In this document: in pieces, positions 24,713-35,000 of the stretch
Position numbering within the stretch: position 1 is the stretch's first letter
Layout: the number at the start of each line of letters is the position of its first letter
From: UBA7672 sp036733305
Lineage (GTDB): Bacteria; Pseudomonadota; Alphaproteobacteria; Caulobacterales; Hyphomonadaceae
Length of the DNA stretch: 64,000 nt
Assembly (NCBI GenBank): GCA_036733305.1
Contig: DAINAT010000001.1
Coordinates: forward strand, 62,001-126,000
Reading direction: 5' to 3'
Notes under the pieces: model-generated
The model's input: the letters and a program-made list of their open reading frames with translations, nothing else
Told to the model about the DNA's origin: nothing
The model's database searches: none
Made by a program: the position numbers and the translations under genes

Positions 24713-26395
24713 TTACAAAGCAACGCCCGGCGCGGGCACGAAGCCCGATCCAACCGGTTCGTGCCCGCCCTGGTTGCTCGTGAATCTGCAGCCCTTGTAT
24801 CCGGAGGAGGCGACGTTTGTGCACGTTTCCGCATAGCGGTTCAGTCCGCCAGCATAGACGTGGAACCCTCGCGGCTTCCCGGGGATGTTCGCGCCCGTGT
24901 ACCAGGTATCCGCCTTCACATAGAGCGTGCGGTCCGCAAGCTCCGTAACCGTCTTCTGCCAGCTGTCTTCAGCGTCTGCCGTAGCTTCCACCGTCGTATA
25001 GCCATTTGCCTGCATGTAGCTGATGCAGCCCATCATCCAGTCAATGTTCATCTCGTCGAGGCGAATGTAGTTGGCCAGGATCGAGGGGCCTTCAGGTCCG
25101 CCAATCACAAACAGGTTCGGGAAATCCTCCATCAGCATGGCGAGGAACGTCCTCGGCCCATTCGCCCATTTCTCGCTGAGCGTCCGGCCCGAACGGCCCT
25201 TGATATCGATAGCCAGCATCGGGCCGGTCAGCGCGTCATACCCGGTCGCCAGAATGATGGTATCCAGCTCGATATGCTGCGTCCGCGTCTTGATGCCCGT
25301 CTCCGTGATCGCCTCGATCGGGTCGACGAGGCAATTCACCAAGGACACATGCGGCAGGTTGAACGCCTCATAGTAGTTCGTGTCGAGGCATGGCCGGCGG
25401 GCGAAGATCGGATAACCATGGGGCTTCAACGCCTCAGCTGTCTCGCGGTCCTCAACGATTGTGCTGATCTTGTCCCGCACGAAATCGGCCACGACGTCGT
25501 TTGCGGCCTGATTGGTTAGAACGTCTGAGAATAGGCCGAGGAAAGACATGGCCCCGCGCTGCCAGGCGTCCTCCATCAGCTCATTGCGCTCTTCCACGCT
25601 CACGCTGAACAAGGGGCGGGTCGACGTGGGACGAACCCCGCCGCCAAATGTCGTTCGTGCGGAAGCGCGAAGGCTTGGCATATGTGCCTTGATCTGCGCG
25701 ACATAGTCTGGCGTCAGGGCGTGGTTGCGCATGGGAAGCGTGAAGCTCGGCGTTCTCTGGAACACCGCGAGCGATTTGGCGGCATCTGCCACAACCGGGG
25801 TAATCTGAATCCCCGTCGATCCCGTCCCCACAAGACCTACACGCTTTCCTGCGAAGGAAACCTCGTGTTGGGGCCAGCGGGACGACCGATAGAGTTCACC
25901 CTTGAAGTCGGATGCTCCATCAATGTCGACAGGTTTGGGCAGGGAAAGAGGGCCGGTGGCCATCACCACATAGCCTGCCTCGAAATGGGCGCCCTCAGCC
26001 GTCGTCACATGCCAGCGGCGTGCCGCATCATCGTATTCGACGGCAGCCACCTTGGTGTTGAAGTGATAGGCTGATCGAATGTCGAGTTGGTCGGCGACAA
26101 AATTTGCGTAGGCCAGGATTTCCGACCCGGCAGCAAAGTTCTCGCTCCAGGTCCATGTCTGCTCGAGATCGGAAGAAAACGCATAACTGTAGTCTAGGCT
26201 CATCACATCGCAACGCGCACCCGGATAACGGTTCCAGTACCACGTACCGCCGACATTGCTTCCCGCTTCGATTCCTATCGCGCGCATGCCGGCGCGGCGC
26301 AGGCGGTGAATGGCGTACATGCCGCCAAATCCTGCACCAATGACGATCGCATCAAGGCGCTCAGCCGAAGAAGCCGAATGCGAAACTGAATCCAT
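24713..26395 (-). CDS. Flavin-dependent (Baeyer-Villiger-type) monooxygenase 2
   Basis: A 560-aa paralogue of the enzyme at 7315-8979, with GAGFGG, WYWNRYPGARCD, GTGSTG and ARRPCLDTNYYEAFN in the same places. The Baeyer-Villiger fingerprint is FKGELYRSSRWP, so Arg replaces the signature His that is Leu in paralogue 1. The two may act on successive intermediates or on different ring ketones of one substrate. ATG 26395 (MDSVSH) is used; an in-frame GTG lies two codons earlier, and no strong ribosome binding site separates them. A dyad close to the cluster consensus lies 95 bp upstream. Confidence 0.87.
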   Translation of the reverse strand: MDSVSHSASSAERLDAIVIGAGFGGMYAIHRLRRAGMRAIGIEAGSNVGGTWYWNRYPGARCDVMSLDYSYAFSSDLEQTWTWSENFAAGSEILAYANFVADQLDIRSAYHFNTKVAAVEYDDAARRWHVTTAEGAHFEAGYVVMATGPLSLPKPVDIDGASDFKGELYRSSRWPQHEVSFAGKRVGLVGTGSTGIQITPVVADAAKSLAVFQRTPSFTLPMRNHALTPDYVAQIKAHMPSLRASARTTFGGGVRPTSTRPLFSVSVEERNELMEDAWQRGAMSFLGLFSDVLTNQAANDVVADFVRDKISTIVEDRETAEALKPHGYPIFARRPCLDTNYYEAFNLPHVSLVNCLVDPIEAITETGIKTRTQHIELDTIILATGYDALTGPMLAIDIKGRSGRTLSEKWANGPRTFLAMLMEDFPNLFVIGGPEGPSILANYIRLDEMNIDWMMGCISYMQANGYTTVEATADAEDSWQKTVTELADRTLYVKADTWYTGANIPGKPRGFHVYAGGLNRYAETCTNVASSGYKGCRFTSNQGGHEPVGSGFVPAPGVAL

Positions 26396-26489
26396 TGTCA
26401 CGGATAACGGCCCTGCCTGATTGGAATGATGGCAGGACTCTAGAGCTTTAAAGTCTCATATTCGCAGCAAGCGGTCTGTGTCTCCACAA

Positions 26490-26503
26490 ATCACATGTGT
26501 GAA
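26490..26503. promoter_or_regulatory. One-mismatch copy of the ATCAC-N4-GTGAT dyad
   Basis: ATCAC-ATGT-GTGAA, 95 bp upstream of the monooxygenase 2 start. It differs from the perfect sites at the last base only. Confidence 0.4.
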
Positions 26504-26618
26504 CTCGGTTACCGTTCAAGCGCGCCGCACCGACAGCCGACTGGCCGTGCCTGATCAGTACATCAGACTGCCGGAGCATCTCCTTCGGCTTGCAAAACAT
26601 AGCCGGGGGGGCGGATTA

Positions 26619-26648
26619 CGGTGGGCAACGCGAATGCGCCGCCCACCG
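26619..26648 (-). terminator. Hairpin after the DUF305/LVIVD gene
   Basis: CGGTGGGC (26619-26626) pairs with GCCCACCG (26641-26648), eleven bases after the stop on the minus strand. It lacks a T-run, so it is a candidate only. Confidence 0.4.
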
Positions 26649-26658
26649 AAGCCGTTTA

Positions 26659-29085
26659 TCACGCAACGCGATCGGCAATGCGGATCAGCGTGTCGCGCAG
26701 TGCAGCCAGGCGTTTGGCCTTTGCGCTGTCGCCAGCCGTATCGAGCGCGCCGGCGGCGGTCCGAAGGTCCTTGGCGACCGATGCATCCTTCCGGTTGCGA
26801 TCAACAAGCGGCGTCGCCTTGTCCAGAAGGGCGGTCAGGCGGGTCGCTGTCTCAGTCGGCAAGCCGCTTTCACGGGCAAGCTGGTCCATATAGGCGCGCG
26901 CCACGACGGGGTGGGCGGGCCAGGTGACCGGGTATTGCTGCTGCGGGTTCACCGTGCGGCCCTGTTGGCCCATGCGGGCAGCGGCGATTTCGTTTGCCGA
27001 CAGATACTCGCTGGGCGTCAGTTCGAACACATCGAGGCCACGGGCAATCTCAGTGCCGTAGATCTTGCCTTCATACCAGTAGATCGACCAGTAGCCACCG
27101 AGGATCTCGTGATCCGCGCTGACAGGCCCGCGATCGAAGTAAGCGATCTCTTTCGGGTGAGCCGAGTCGGTGAAATCGCTGATCGACAGGCCGCCCTGAT
27201 ACCAGGCTTGCACGAACAGGTCGCGGCCCGGCACCGGGATCAGCGAGCCGTTGTGGGCGACGCAGTTTTCCTTGTCGGTCTGCACTGCCGGCAGCTTGTA
27301 ATAGCTGCGGAACACGAGCTTTCCATCAATGATATCGTAGATGGCGTTCGCGCCCCAGGTCTGCGGATCTTGCACGCGGCAACGCGGACGACCGCCGCCA
27401 CCCCATTCATCGGTGAAGACGACCTTGGTGCCGTCATTGTTGAACGTGGCCGAGTGCCAGTAGGCGAAGCCTGCATCAACCACTGCGTCGATACGCTTGG
27501 GCGCACGGGGGTTGCTGATGTCGAAGATGATGCCGTTGCCCGAGCATGCGCCACCCGCGATGTTCTTCGCGGGGAAGAGCGTGATGTCGTGGCAGTGATC
27601 GGTGCGGTTCGTGGTCTGCGTGCCGGCGCCGTGATCGCCGCCAAGCCACAGGCCGCCGAGCTGGCCACTGTTCGCGTCGGCAAACACGGTCGGGCTGTCG
27701 ACGATGCGCGCCTTGGATGGGTCAGCAACCGGGATTTCGATGACGTCAACACGGAACAGCGCCGTACGGTTGTCGCCGGGCTGACCAGTGATGCAGCCTG
27801 CCAGTTCCTTATCGTCCCGAATGCCGGCGGTGCCGGAATTGTACACGATCAGGCGATCCGCATCAGCCGACACGACAGAGTGGGTGTGCGAGCCGCGGCA
27901 GGTCTGAACCTGTCCGACTTGCTTGGGGCTTGTGATGTTCGAGATGTCGAAGATGCGCAGGCCACGGAAGCGTTCTTTGCTGGCCTCGGGGCCAACGCCC
28001 TCGCGACCGCAATCGATCCGGCCGCTGGTTGCTTCAACCGACATGAGCAGGAGGTTGCCGACGATTGAAACGTCGCCCTGTCCGCCTGGGCAGATGATGG
28101 CGCTGATCAGCTTCGGCTCATTGCCGCCCAGTCGGTAGAACTGCACGCCCTGATAGTTGCCGACGGCGAGTAGGTCGCCGGAGAAGGCCATGTCGGTGTT
28201 GGCGAAGCTGAGGAACGGGGCGCGGCGGCTGGTTTCGTCCGCAGTTCCCTTGCGTGCATCGCCGTCCTTGTTTTCAGCGGGAAGGCGCAGCGGCAGCCCT
28301 GCCGGGTTCGACGGGTCGAAGAAGCCGGTGGGTTTGGGAAGCGTGCTGATCAGCTTCATATTGCTGATTGCCTGACCGGCGTCGAGGAAGCCTGCCTTCA
28401 GGGTTGCGCGCGGGTCTGCTGAAAGGCCACGTGAGAGCGCCGTCATGCGGCCGATCTCGGCGTTCTGCTCGTTCGTGACGTCTGTCGTGAAGCGATACAG
28501 CATCGGGTCGTAGGCAGAACCTGAGCGCTTCAGCAGGTCCGCCACCATTTTCACGGCGCCTTCGTGGTGCGCGATCATGAGCTGCAGGAACTGCCTGTCG
28601 AATTCCACGCCGCTGGATGCTTTCAGCTTCGCAAGCTGTTCGGCGGTTACCATTCCCGGCATGCTTGTATGCCCCGCATGGCCGGCATGGGCATCCGCTG
28701 TCGTCGGCGTTGGTGCGGGCGCGTCTTCGCCGCGTTCCTTGAGCCACCCCTGCATGAAGGTGATTTCATCCGCCTGCGACGCGTTGATGCGTCCCGACAG
28801 ATCGACGATTGAGGGGGTCGATGTGCGGCCCTGCACAAGTGCGGCCATCTCAACGGCCTGGCCGTGGTGATGGATCATGCCCTGCATGAACGCGACGTCG
28901 TCGTCAGAGTAGCGGTTGTCCGCGATGCGCGATGCCTCTCGGCCTTCGAGCGTGCGGCTCGCCTGACCGGGCGCGCCGGGTTGGACCAGGGGCGGCTGCT
29001 GTGCACAGGCTGAAGCGCCAAGCAGCGCTACAGCGGCAACCGAATTGATCAACGTGGCAGAGATCGACATGGAAAAGCGCGACAA
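26659..29085 (-). CDS. DUF305 plus LVIVD-repeat lipoprotein
   Basis: An 808-aa exported protein. The start is TTG 29085, since AGGAGG (29092-29097) lies six bases upstream; the ATG at 29070 is five codons in. The signal peptide runs to LLGASAC, a lipobox with Cys. Residues ~40-200 hold two DUF305 copies with FMQGMIHHHGQAVEMA and LQLMIAHHEGAVKM, a His-rich helical domain often linked to metal handling. A His-rich linker (DAHAGHAGHTSMPGM) separates them. The remainder is a beta-propeller of LVIVD repeats (SIVGNLLLMSVEA, RGLRIFDISNI, GIIFDISNPRAPKRID). It is likely anchored in the envelope; its biological role is unknown. Confidence 0.83.
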   Translation of the reverse strand: MSRFSMSISATLINSVAAVALLGASACAQQPPLVQPGAPGQASRTLEGREASRIADNRYSDDDVAFMQGMIHHHGQAVEMAALVQGRTSTPSIVDLSGRINASQADEITFMQGWLKERGEDAPAPTPTTADAHAGHAGHTSMPGMVTAEQLAKLKASSGVEFDRQFLQLMIAHHEGAVKMVADLLKRSGSAYDPMLYRFTTDVTNEQNAEIGRMTALSRGLSADPRATLKAGFLDAGQAISNMKLISTLPKPTGFFDPSNPAGLPLRLPAENKDGDARKGTADETSRRAPFLSFANTDMAFSGDLLAVGNYQGVQFYRLGGNEPKLISAIICPGGQGDVSIVGNLLLMSVEATSGRIDCGREGVGPEASKERFRGLRIFDISNITSPKQVGQVQTCRGSHTHSVVSADADRLIVYNSGTAGIRDDKELAGCITGQPGDNRTALFRVDVIEIPVADPSKARIVDSPTVFADANSGQLGGLWLGGDHGAGTQTTNRTDHCHDITLFPAKNIAGGACSGNGIIFDISNPRAPKRIDAVVDAGFAYWHSATFNNDGTKVVFTDEWGGGGRPRCRVQDPQTWGANAIYDIIDGKLVFRSYYKLPAVQTDKENCVAHNGSLIPVPGRDLFVQAWYQGGLSISDFTDSAHPKEIAYFDRGPVSADHEILGGYWSIYWYEGKIYGTEIARGLDVFELTPSEYLSANEIAAARMGQQGRTVNPQQQYPVTWPAHPVVARAYMDQLARESGLPTETATRLTALLDKATPLVDRNRKDASVAKDLRTAAGALDTAGDSAKAKRLAALRDTLIRIADRVA

Positions 29086-29520
29086 GAAAATCCTCCTAGG
29101 CAGTAGAGGCGGGATCGTTACATGCGAGTCTCGCGCTTGCCCAGCATTTCGATAGCTGCGTGAAGCGATTGCGCGCAATGAATCGCCGAGACGCCGGTTT
29201 GATGCGCTGCTGACGGGGCTCGCGAGAGGCCTGCCCAATTGACGCGCAGAAAATTGGGGGTAACGCTAGTCATTGCCCAATCTTGAAAGAGAACGAGTTG
29301 GGCAAACGGCCACCGGATCAGGTGGGGGATCAAGCTTATTCCTGCTCGACGCTGCGCATGTTTGGCGTCGATATGGCCTTCGATTTCAGCTGTCGGAACG
29401 GGTCCGAATAACGAACATCGCTGCGAACAGCCGAAACCGCCGCTAGCCGGTTCCACGCATTTACCGTGCCGCGATGGAGAGATACTTGTTTGGCGTCCGA
29501 CTGTAATGGGGAGCGTCCTC
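29086..29520. other. 435-bp divergent intergenic region, no gene seen
   Basis: This separates the lipoprotein and M48 protease genes and should hold both promoters. It contains two inverted repeats built on CCCAA: CCCAATT-N11-AATTGGG (29234-29258) and GCCCAA-N17-TTGGGC (29275-29303). Open frames here run into neighbouring genes out of phase and look spurious. Confidence 0.5.
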
Positions 29521-30864
29521 GTGAGCGTTGTTGGCCGGTTGATGCGTGCAGTCGCCCTTCCGGCGATCGTGATGGCGCTGCCGTTTTCGGCCACGGCGCA
29601 GGGGCTGATCCGCGACGCCGAGATCGAGCGCACGTTGCGCAGCTACGCCGATCCACTGTTCCTCGCAGCCGGTCTCAAGCCTGAGGACGTCAATCTTTAC
29701 ATCGTGCAGAGTGATGAGGTTCAGGCATCGGTGGCCGGCGGCCAGAACATGTTTGTGTATACCGGCCTGATCATGCAATCGCGCACGCCCGAAGAACTGA
29801 AGGGCGTCATGGCGCATGAGATTGGTCACATTGCGCTCGGTCACAACATCACCCGCCCGGCGGCGGCGGGCGCAAGTTCGGGCATCTCGCTGGTTACGAT
29901 GGGTCTCGGCGCACTTGCGCTGTTCGTTGGCGCGCCGGAGGCAGCGATGGCGCTGTTCGGTTCTGCCTCTCAATTCGGGATGTTGACCTTCTTCAAGTTC
30001 ACACGCGCGGAAGAAGCTGCATCCGATCTCTACGGAATAGGGTTGCTCGAAAAGACCGGCCAATCCGCCAATGGCTTTGCCGATTTCATGGAAGGCTACC
30101 GCTATCAGGAGCTGATGACGGAAAATCGCCGGAGCCCCTACTGGCGTTCCCACCCGATCTGGAGTGACCGGATCGGCGCCGTTACCAAAAAGGCGACCGA
30201 GATATCGAACAAAGCGCGTCCGCAAACGCCGGAAGAGCAGGAAGGCCTCATCATGATGCAGGCCAAGCTCACGGGTTTCCTCGGGCCGCCCAATCGCGTC
30301 CTGACGCGTTTTCCGGGCTCAGATCAGTCTGTCGCCGCCAAGTACGCACGCGCCATCGCAGCATACAAAGCTGTCGACATCAAAGCGGCGCTGACGCTCA
30401 CGCAGGGCCTGATCGATGCCGACCCGGACAACCCTTACTTTGAGGAACTGAAAGGGCAGATCCTGTTCGAAAGCGGCCGTGCGGCCGAGTCAGTCGAACC
30501 TCATCGCAAGTCAGTCCAACTCGCGCCGCAGCACGCGCTCCTCAAGGTGAACCTTGCAAGGTCGCTGACTGCGACCAAGGACGAGGCTGCGATCAAGGAA
30601 GCGGAAGGGCTTCTCATCGACGCGCTCGCCCTGGAAGAAGACAACGCTTTCGCTTGGACCTTCCTGGCCGATGTCTACGCCAAGCAGAGCCGGATTGGTG
30701 ACGCCGACCTCGCGACCGCAGAGGCTTCGTATCAGGTCGGCAATATGAGCCGCGCGCATATCTTCGCGAAACGCGCGCGCGACAAGCTCACGCTGAACAC
30801 GCCCAATGGCCAACGCGCCGACGACATCATGGCGTTGTCCGATCCGCGTAACCGCCCGCGTTGA
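29521..30864 (+). CDS. Periplasmic M48-family metalloprotease with TPR-like tail
   Basis: A 447-aa BepA/LoiP-like zinc protease. The start is probably GTG 29521, because GGGGAG lies seven bases upstream and the product then begins with a clean signal peptide (RAVALPAIVMALPFSATAQ); ATG 29506 and 29542 are alternatives. The catalytic motif MAHEIGHIALGH carries HExxH, and the third zinc ligand is in AEEAASDLYG. Residues ~240-430 form helical tetratricopeptide-like repeats (KYARAIAAYKAVDIKAALTL and following). This group surveys outer-membrane protein assembly in the periplasm. It is a single gene with its own promoter region. Confidence 0.9.
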   Translation: MSVVGRLMRAVALPAIVMALPFSATAQGLIRDAEIERTLRSYADPLFLAAGLKPEDVNLYIVQSDEVQASVAGGQNMFVYTGLIMQSRTPEELKGVMAHEIGHIALGHNITRPAAAGASSGISLVTMGLGALALFVGAPEAAMALFGSASQFGMLTFFKFTRAEEAASDLYGIGLLEKTGQSANGFADFMEGYRYQELMTENRRSPYWRSHPIWSDRIGAVTKKATEISNKARPQTPEEQEGLIMMQAKLTGFLGPPNRVLTRFPGSDQSVAAKYARAIAAYKAVDIKAALTLTQGLIDADPDNPYFEELKGQILFESGRAAESVEPHRKSVQLAPQHALLKVNLARSLTATKDEAAIKEAEGLLIDALALEEDNAFAWTFLADVYAKQSRIGDADLATAEASYQVGNMSRAHIFAKRARDKLTLNTPNGQRADDIMALSDPRNRPR

Positions 30865-30997
30865 CGCTAAGTGATCGTTTCGCTCACGTAAGCGGGGCTC
30901 CGCTCTGGTCGCGCCCTTGTGAATTTGTCTTTTGCGCGTAGCGCAGCATTCTCCATAGACAGTCGACTAGCTAGACAGCGTCTCATTGGGGAGTGCG

Positions 30998-31900
30998 ATG
31001 GAGCTCCGACAGCTACGGCAGTTTGTGGTGTTGGCCGAGCGTTTGAGTTTCCGGCGGGCTGCAGAGCAATTGAATATTGCTCAGCCGCCACTCTCTGTGT
31101 CCATCGCGAAGCTGGAAGCCGAGCTCAACAGCAAACTGTTTGAACGTCATGCACATGGCGTCAGCCTAACGCCAGCCGGCGAAGCCGCGTTGCCTTTCGC
31201 GAGGGAAGCGCTGGCTCGCTCGGATGAAATGCGTGAGGCCGTTGGTGCGGTCGTCACCGGAAAGCACGGACAGCTACGCGTGGGCTTCGTCAGTTCCGCC
31301 AGTTACAATCTGGTCCCCCGCATCGTTGCGAGATTTCGCGATGCCTACCCTGGCGTGCACCTGATCCTCGAAGAAGCGCGGGGCATGGAGTGTATTGAGA
31401 GGGTTGAGGCCGGGGCGCTCGATGTTGGGATTGTAAGAACGCCGCTGCCCGAAACAGCATCGCTTCGTCTTGCGCCGATCGAGACCAGCGAGCTCATGAT
31501 CGCGATGCCGCACAACCATCGGCTCAGCAACGCCATATCCGTGAGGCTTGAAGATCTCGCAGAGGAGTCGTTCATTCAATACGATCGCTCCGCGCCCGGT
31601 ATGCGTTCGATTGTTCTGATGTCCTGTCAGGCCGCTGGCTACAGTCCAAGGGTGACGCACACTGCTGCGCAGGTGCACACGGTGTTGTCGTTGGTGCGAA
31701 CTGGGCTGGGAGTTGCGCTGGTACCCGGAATTGCGGAGTTGGAAGAACAATGTTCCGTTGTGCCTCTGACCTGCAACGGCAGGGCGATCACGCTGGGCTT
31801 GTCACTTGCCCTGCGTCCCGAGGAACCGTCTCGGCTCGTCAACAATTTCTGCAATATCTCGCGCGCTGTTACGGGGTACGAGCTCCAGCAGGTGTCGTGA
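30998..31900 (+). CDS. LysR-family transcriptional regulator
   Basis: A 300-aa regulator. It has an N-terminal winged helix (MELRQLRQFVVLAERLSFRR, AAEQLNIAQPPLSVSIAKLE) followed by a two-lobed substrate-binding domain (GQLRVGFVSSASYNLVPRIV, GVALVPGIAEL). ATG 30998 is chosen because GGGGAG lies just upstream; the GTG four codons earlier would destroy it. It precedes the TonB receptor gene on the same strand by 136 bp, so it may control that gene. LysR regulators usually act on a divergent gene, which here is absent. Confidence 0.9.
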   Translation: MELRQLRQFVVLAERLSFRRAAEQLNIAQPPLSVSIAKLEAELNSKLFERHAHGVSLTPAGEAALPFAREALARSDEMREAVGAVVTGKHGQLRVGFVSSASYNLVPRIVARFRDAYPGVHLILEEARGMECIERVEAGALDVGIVRTPLPETASLRLAPIETSELMIAMPHNHRLSNAISVRLEDLAEESFIQYDRSAPGMRSIVLMSCQAAGYSPRVTHTAAQVHTVLSLVRTGLGVALVPGIAELEEQCSVVPLTCNGRAITLGLSLALRPEEPSRLVNNFCNISRAVTGYELQQVS

Positions 31901-32005
31901 TACTGAAACGGTATCGCCGCGCCGCCAGATAATATTGGACTGTACTCCGGCGTATCTCATCCTTCCCCCACGGGTGTTAGCTCCAAGGAGCGCACTCAAA
32001 AAATA

Positions 32006-32032
32006 GGGACCGCAAAGGTCCCAAGGGGAGGA
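32006..32032 (+). promoter_or_regulatory. Leader hairpin and strong ribosome binding site of the TonB receptor
   Basis: GGGACC-GCAAA-GGTCCC (32006-32022) sits directly upstream of AGGGGAGG, with ATG at 32037. The hairpin ends one base before the Shine-Dalgarno region, so it could influence initiation or mark the mRNA 5' end. Confidence 0.4.
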
Positions 32033-32036
32033 ATAA

Positions 32037-35000
32037 ATGAAACGGTTACTGCGCGGCGCATCATGCGCGGCAATGATGGCTGTTGTTTTACAGCCTGTGA
32101 GCGCGTGGGCCCAGCAACAATCTGCAACTGTCCAGTCAGCGCCTGAAGCGATAACGTCCCAAGAGCGGCCTTCGACCGTGCCGGGGCCGGAAGATCGTGT
32201 CGTTGTCACGGGATCGCTTATCGCCGGTAGTCCAGAAGATGCAGCGCTTCCAGTAGAAGTGTTCTCGACGGAAGACCTTGAGAAGCAAGGCTCGCCCACC
32301 GCGCTGGAGTTCGCAAAGAACCTCACGATCTCGGGTCCGACCAGCGGCGAAGCCAACTTTTTCGGCGGTAACCCCGGCGCAGTGACGTTCAACCTGCGCG
32401 GTATCGGATCAGACAAGACGCTGACCTTGTTGAATGGTCATCGCGTGGGTTCCAACGCCAACTTCATTCCGGGCGCCGCGCTCGCAAGGACGGAGCTTCT
32501 GAAAGATGGCGCCGCTGTGACTTACGGCGCAGACGCCATTGGCGGCGTTGTAAACTTCATCACGCGCAAGGATTTCGTGGGTCTCGAGGCCAAGGCCAGC
32601 TACAAATACATTGATGGTTCAGATGGCGACTACAGCGCCAGCCTGCTCGGCGGCATCGGTGAGGGCAATACCAATTTCCTGATGTCGGTGGAGTATGAAC
32701 GCCGCTCGGCACTGCCCGCGCTGGAGCGCGACTGGGCGACCACACCGCGTTCAGTCAATATCGGCCCGTGGTCGAGCATCACAAACCTGGGTTTCTATTC
32801 ACCGCGCGGCGTGCTGCCGACGGGCCCACTCGTTCCAACCGGCGCAGGCGGACAGTTCACGCTCGCCGATGAATGGGGTCCATCTCTCGGCGCCGCGGTC
32901 CGCGACAACGCGAATGCGATCGGTACTCCCGCCCAAAACTGCACAGCGATCGGCGGTGCATACACAACGGCGTGCCAATTCAATTACTACAATTTCTACA
33001 ACATTGTCGAACCGACCGACATCTATCGCGCCTACGCGCAGCTCAACACGGCTGTCACTGACGACATGGATTTCCACATCGATGTTGCTTACGGCCAAGT
33101 GCGGACGGTGCAGCATATTTCGCCGTCGGTGGCGCTGCAGAGTGGGCCGGCCGCGAACTCGGCGGAACAGCAGATATTCATTCCCAGGGCAAACCCTTAT
33201 GTCGCGCAGTTCATGACGGATGCTGGCTATACAGCGCCGGCTGGTTTGTCTGGCTTTGCGTTCGGGAGTGCGGCGACGGGGGCGTTCTATCGGGTGTTCG
33301 CATTCGGTGGATCACAGGCTTACGGCGAGAACACGATCTTCCAGGAATACGACTCGCAGGGCTTCCGCGTTTCGAGTGGGTTGAACGGACGTCTTGGGGA
33401 TTGGGCGGGGCCACTGGGGGATGTGAATTACGACGTCACGCTGAACTATGACCAGTCGATCACGCGAACGACGTATCCGGACATTATCGGTTTCCGGCTT
33501 CAGCAAGCGCTGAACGGATTCGGCGGGCCGAACTGCAATGCGCCAGATCTGAACGCGAACCTGTTCGGAACGCAAAACCCTGCGGCTGCGGGCAAGAATG
33601 GCTGTATGTGGTTCAACCCGTTCGCGACGGGATTCCGCAGCAATCCGGCGCTGGGGCTTACAAACCCGCAGAGCGGGTCCAACCGAAATCTGGCTGTGCC
33701 AACGGGCGTCACCTCCTGGGAAAATCCCGTCGAACTGCAGCGCTGGTTGTATGACGACAAGATGCAGGAGACCGTGAACTCGGCGCTCACGCTCGATGTT
33801 ATCTTCAATGGTCTGACGCCGTTGGAGCTGCCGGGCGGTACGGTCGCCTGGGCGCTTGGCTTCCAGGGGCGGATGCTGGAGTCACGCGAAACCGTGCCCA
33901 GCCCATACAACAATGACTCGGTGCCATGCTCGTGGCCGGGTCAACAGCCGGCAGTGCCGGGCACGCCCCAATACACCGGCTGCAATGTCGATCGTCCGGG
34001 GCCACTGGTCTACACCGCGACCAACTTCCCCGATTATCGCGACCAGCAGCAACGCGCAGCTTTCGGCGAGGTGCAGCTGCCGGTCTTTGACAACTTCAAC
34101 ATCTCTGCAGCGGTGCGCCGTGAAGAGTTCTCGGGCGGATTGGGCTCCACAGTCTATAAAGTCTCTGGCAAATGGGATGTGTGGGGCCCAATATCGCTGC
34201 GTGGTTCTTACGGCACCAACTATCAGGCGCCCCCGATCACGTTGAAGCCGGGTGAGGTCAACAACGGCGTTGCGAACTACACGCGCGCAGGCGGCCTGTG
34301 GCTGCCCGCTACGCAGATCACCCGCAGCGATGTGGTGCCGGCTACGGCAACCGCATGGAATGCCGGTGTAATCTGGCAGTCTGAAGGCTTTGCCGCCGAC
34401 CACAGCTTCCGCTTCATCGTCGACTACTTCAGCATCGAAACGGAGAACGAATTCCGTCAGCTTGCAACCTACAACCAGATCTTCGATGCCGTCTGGAATG
34501 CGACCGACAGCTACACGCCATGCAATCACCCGCTAGCTGGCCGCGTGGCCTATCAAGCCACATCGACGTCGCCAGGCGGGGTTTGCTCAGCAACCACGGT
34601 GCCGACCGATCTGGGCCGCGTGACGACCGAGTACGGCAACGGGCCGGGCATCATAACCAACGGCTTCGATTACCAGACCGACTATTCCATGCCGATCGGG
34701 CCAGGCGATTTCATGGTCGGGGTCATCGCCACGCAGCTGAAAGCGATCGAAGATACGGCGGTCACCATCGACGGCTTCCAGATCTTCGCCTCGCGCAATC
34801 GACTGGGCAATCTCAACCAGTCGGGTGCAGCGCTTGCGGCGCCGGAGTGGAAGGTCAATGCGTTCGCCACCTATTCCTTCGACAATCATACCTTCCGCTT
34901 TGGCGCTGACTGGGCGTCGGCGGTCTACGACGATCGTGTTGGCATCCAGTACGGCGAAAACGGGGAAGACCCGATCTACTTCGACTTCGTCTGGCTGTGG

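Noticed and set aside
26590..28068. A 492-codon plus-strand frame opposite the DUF305/LVIVD gene
   Set aside because: No recognisable motif; it is antisense of a gene with strong domain matches.
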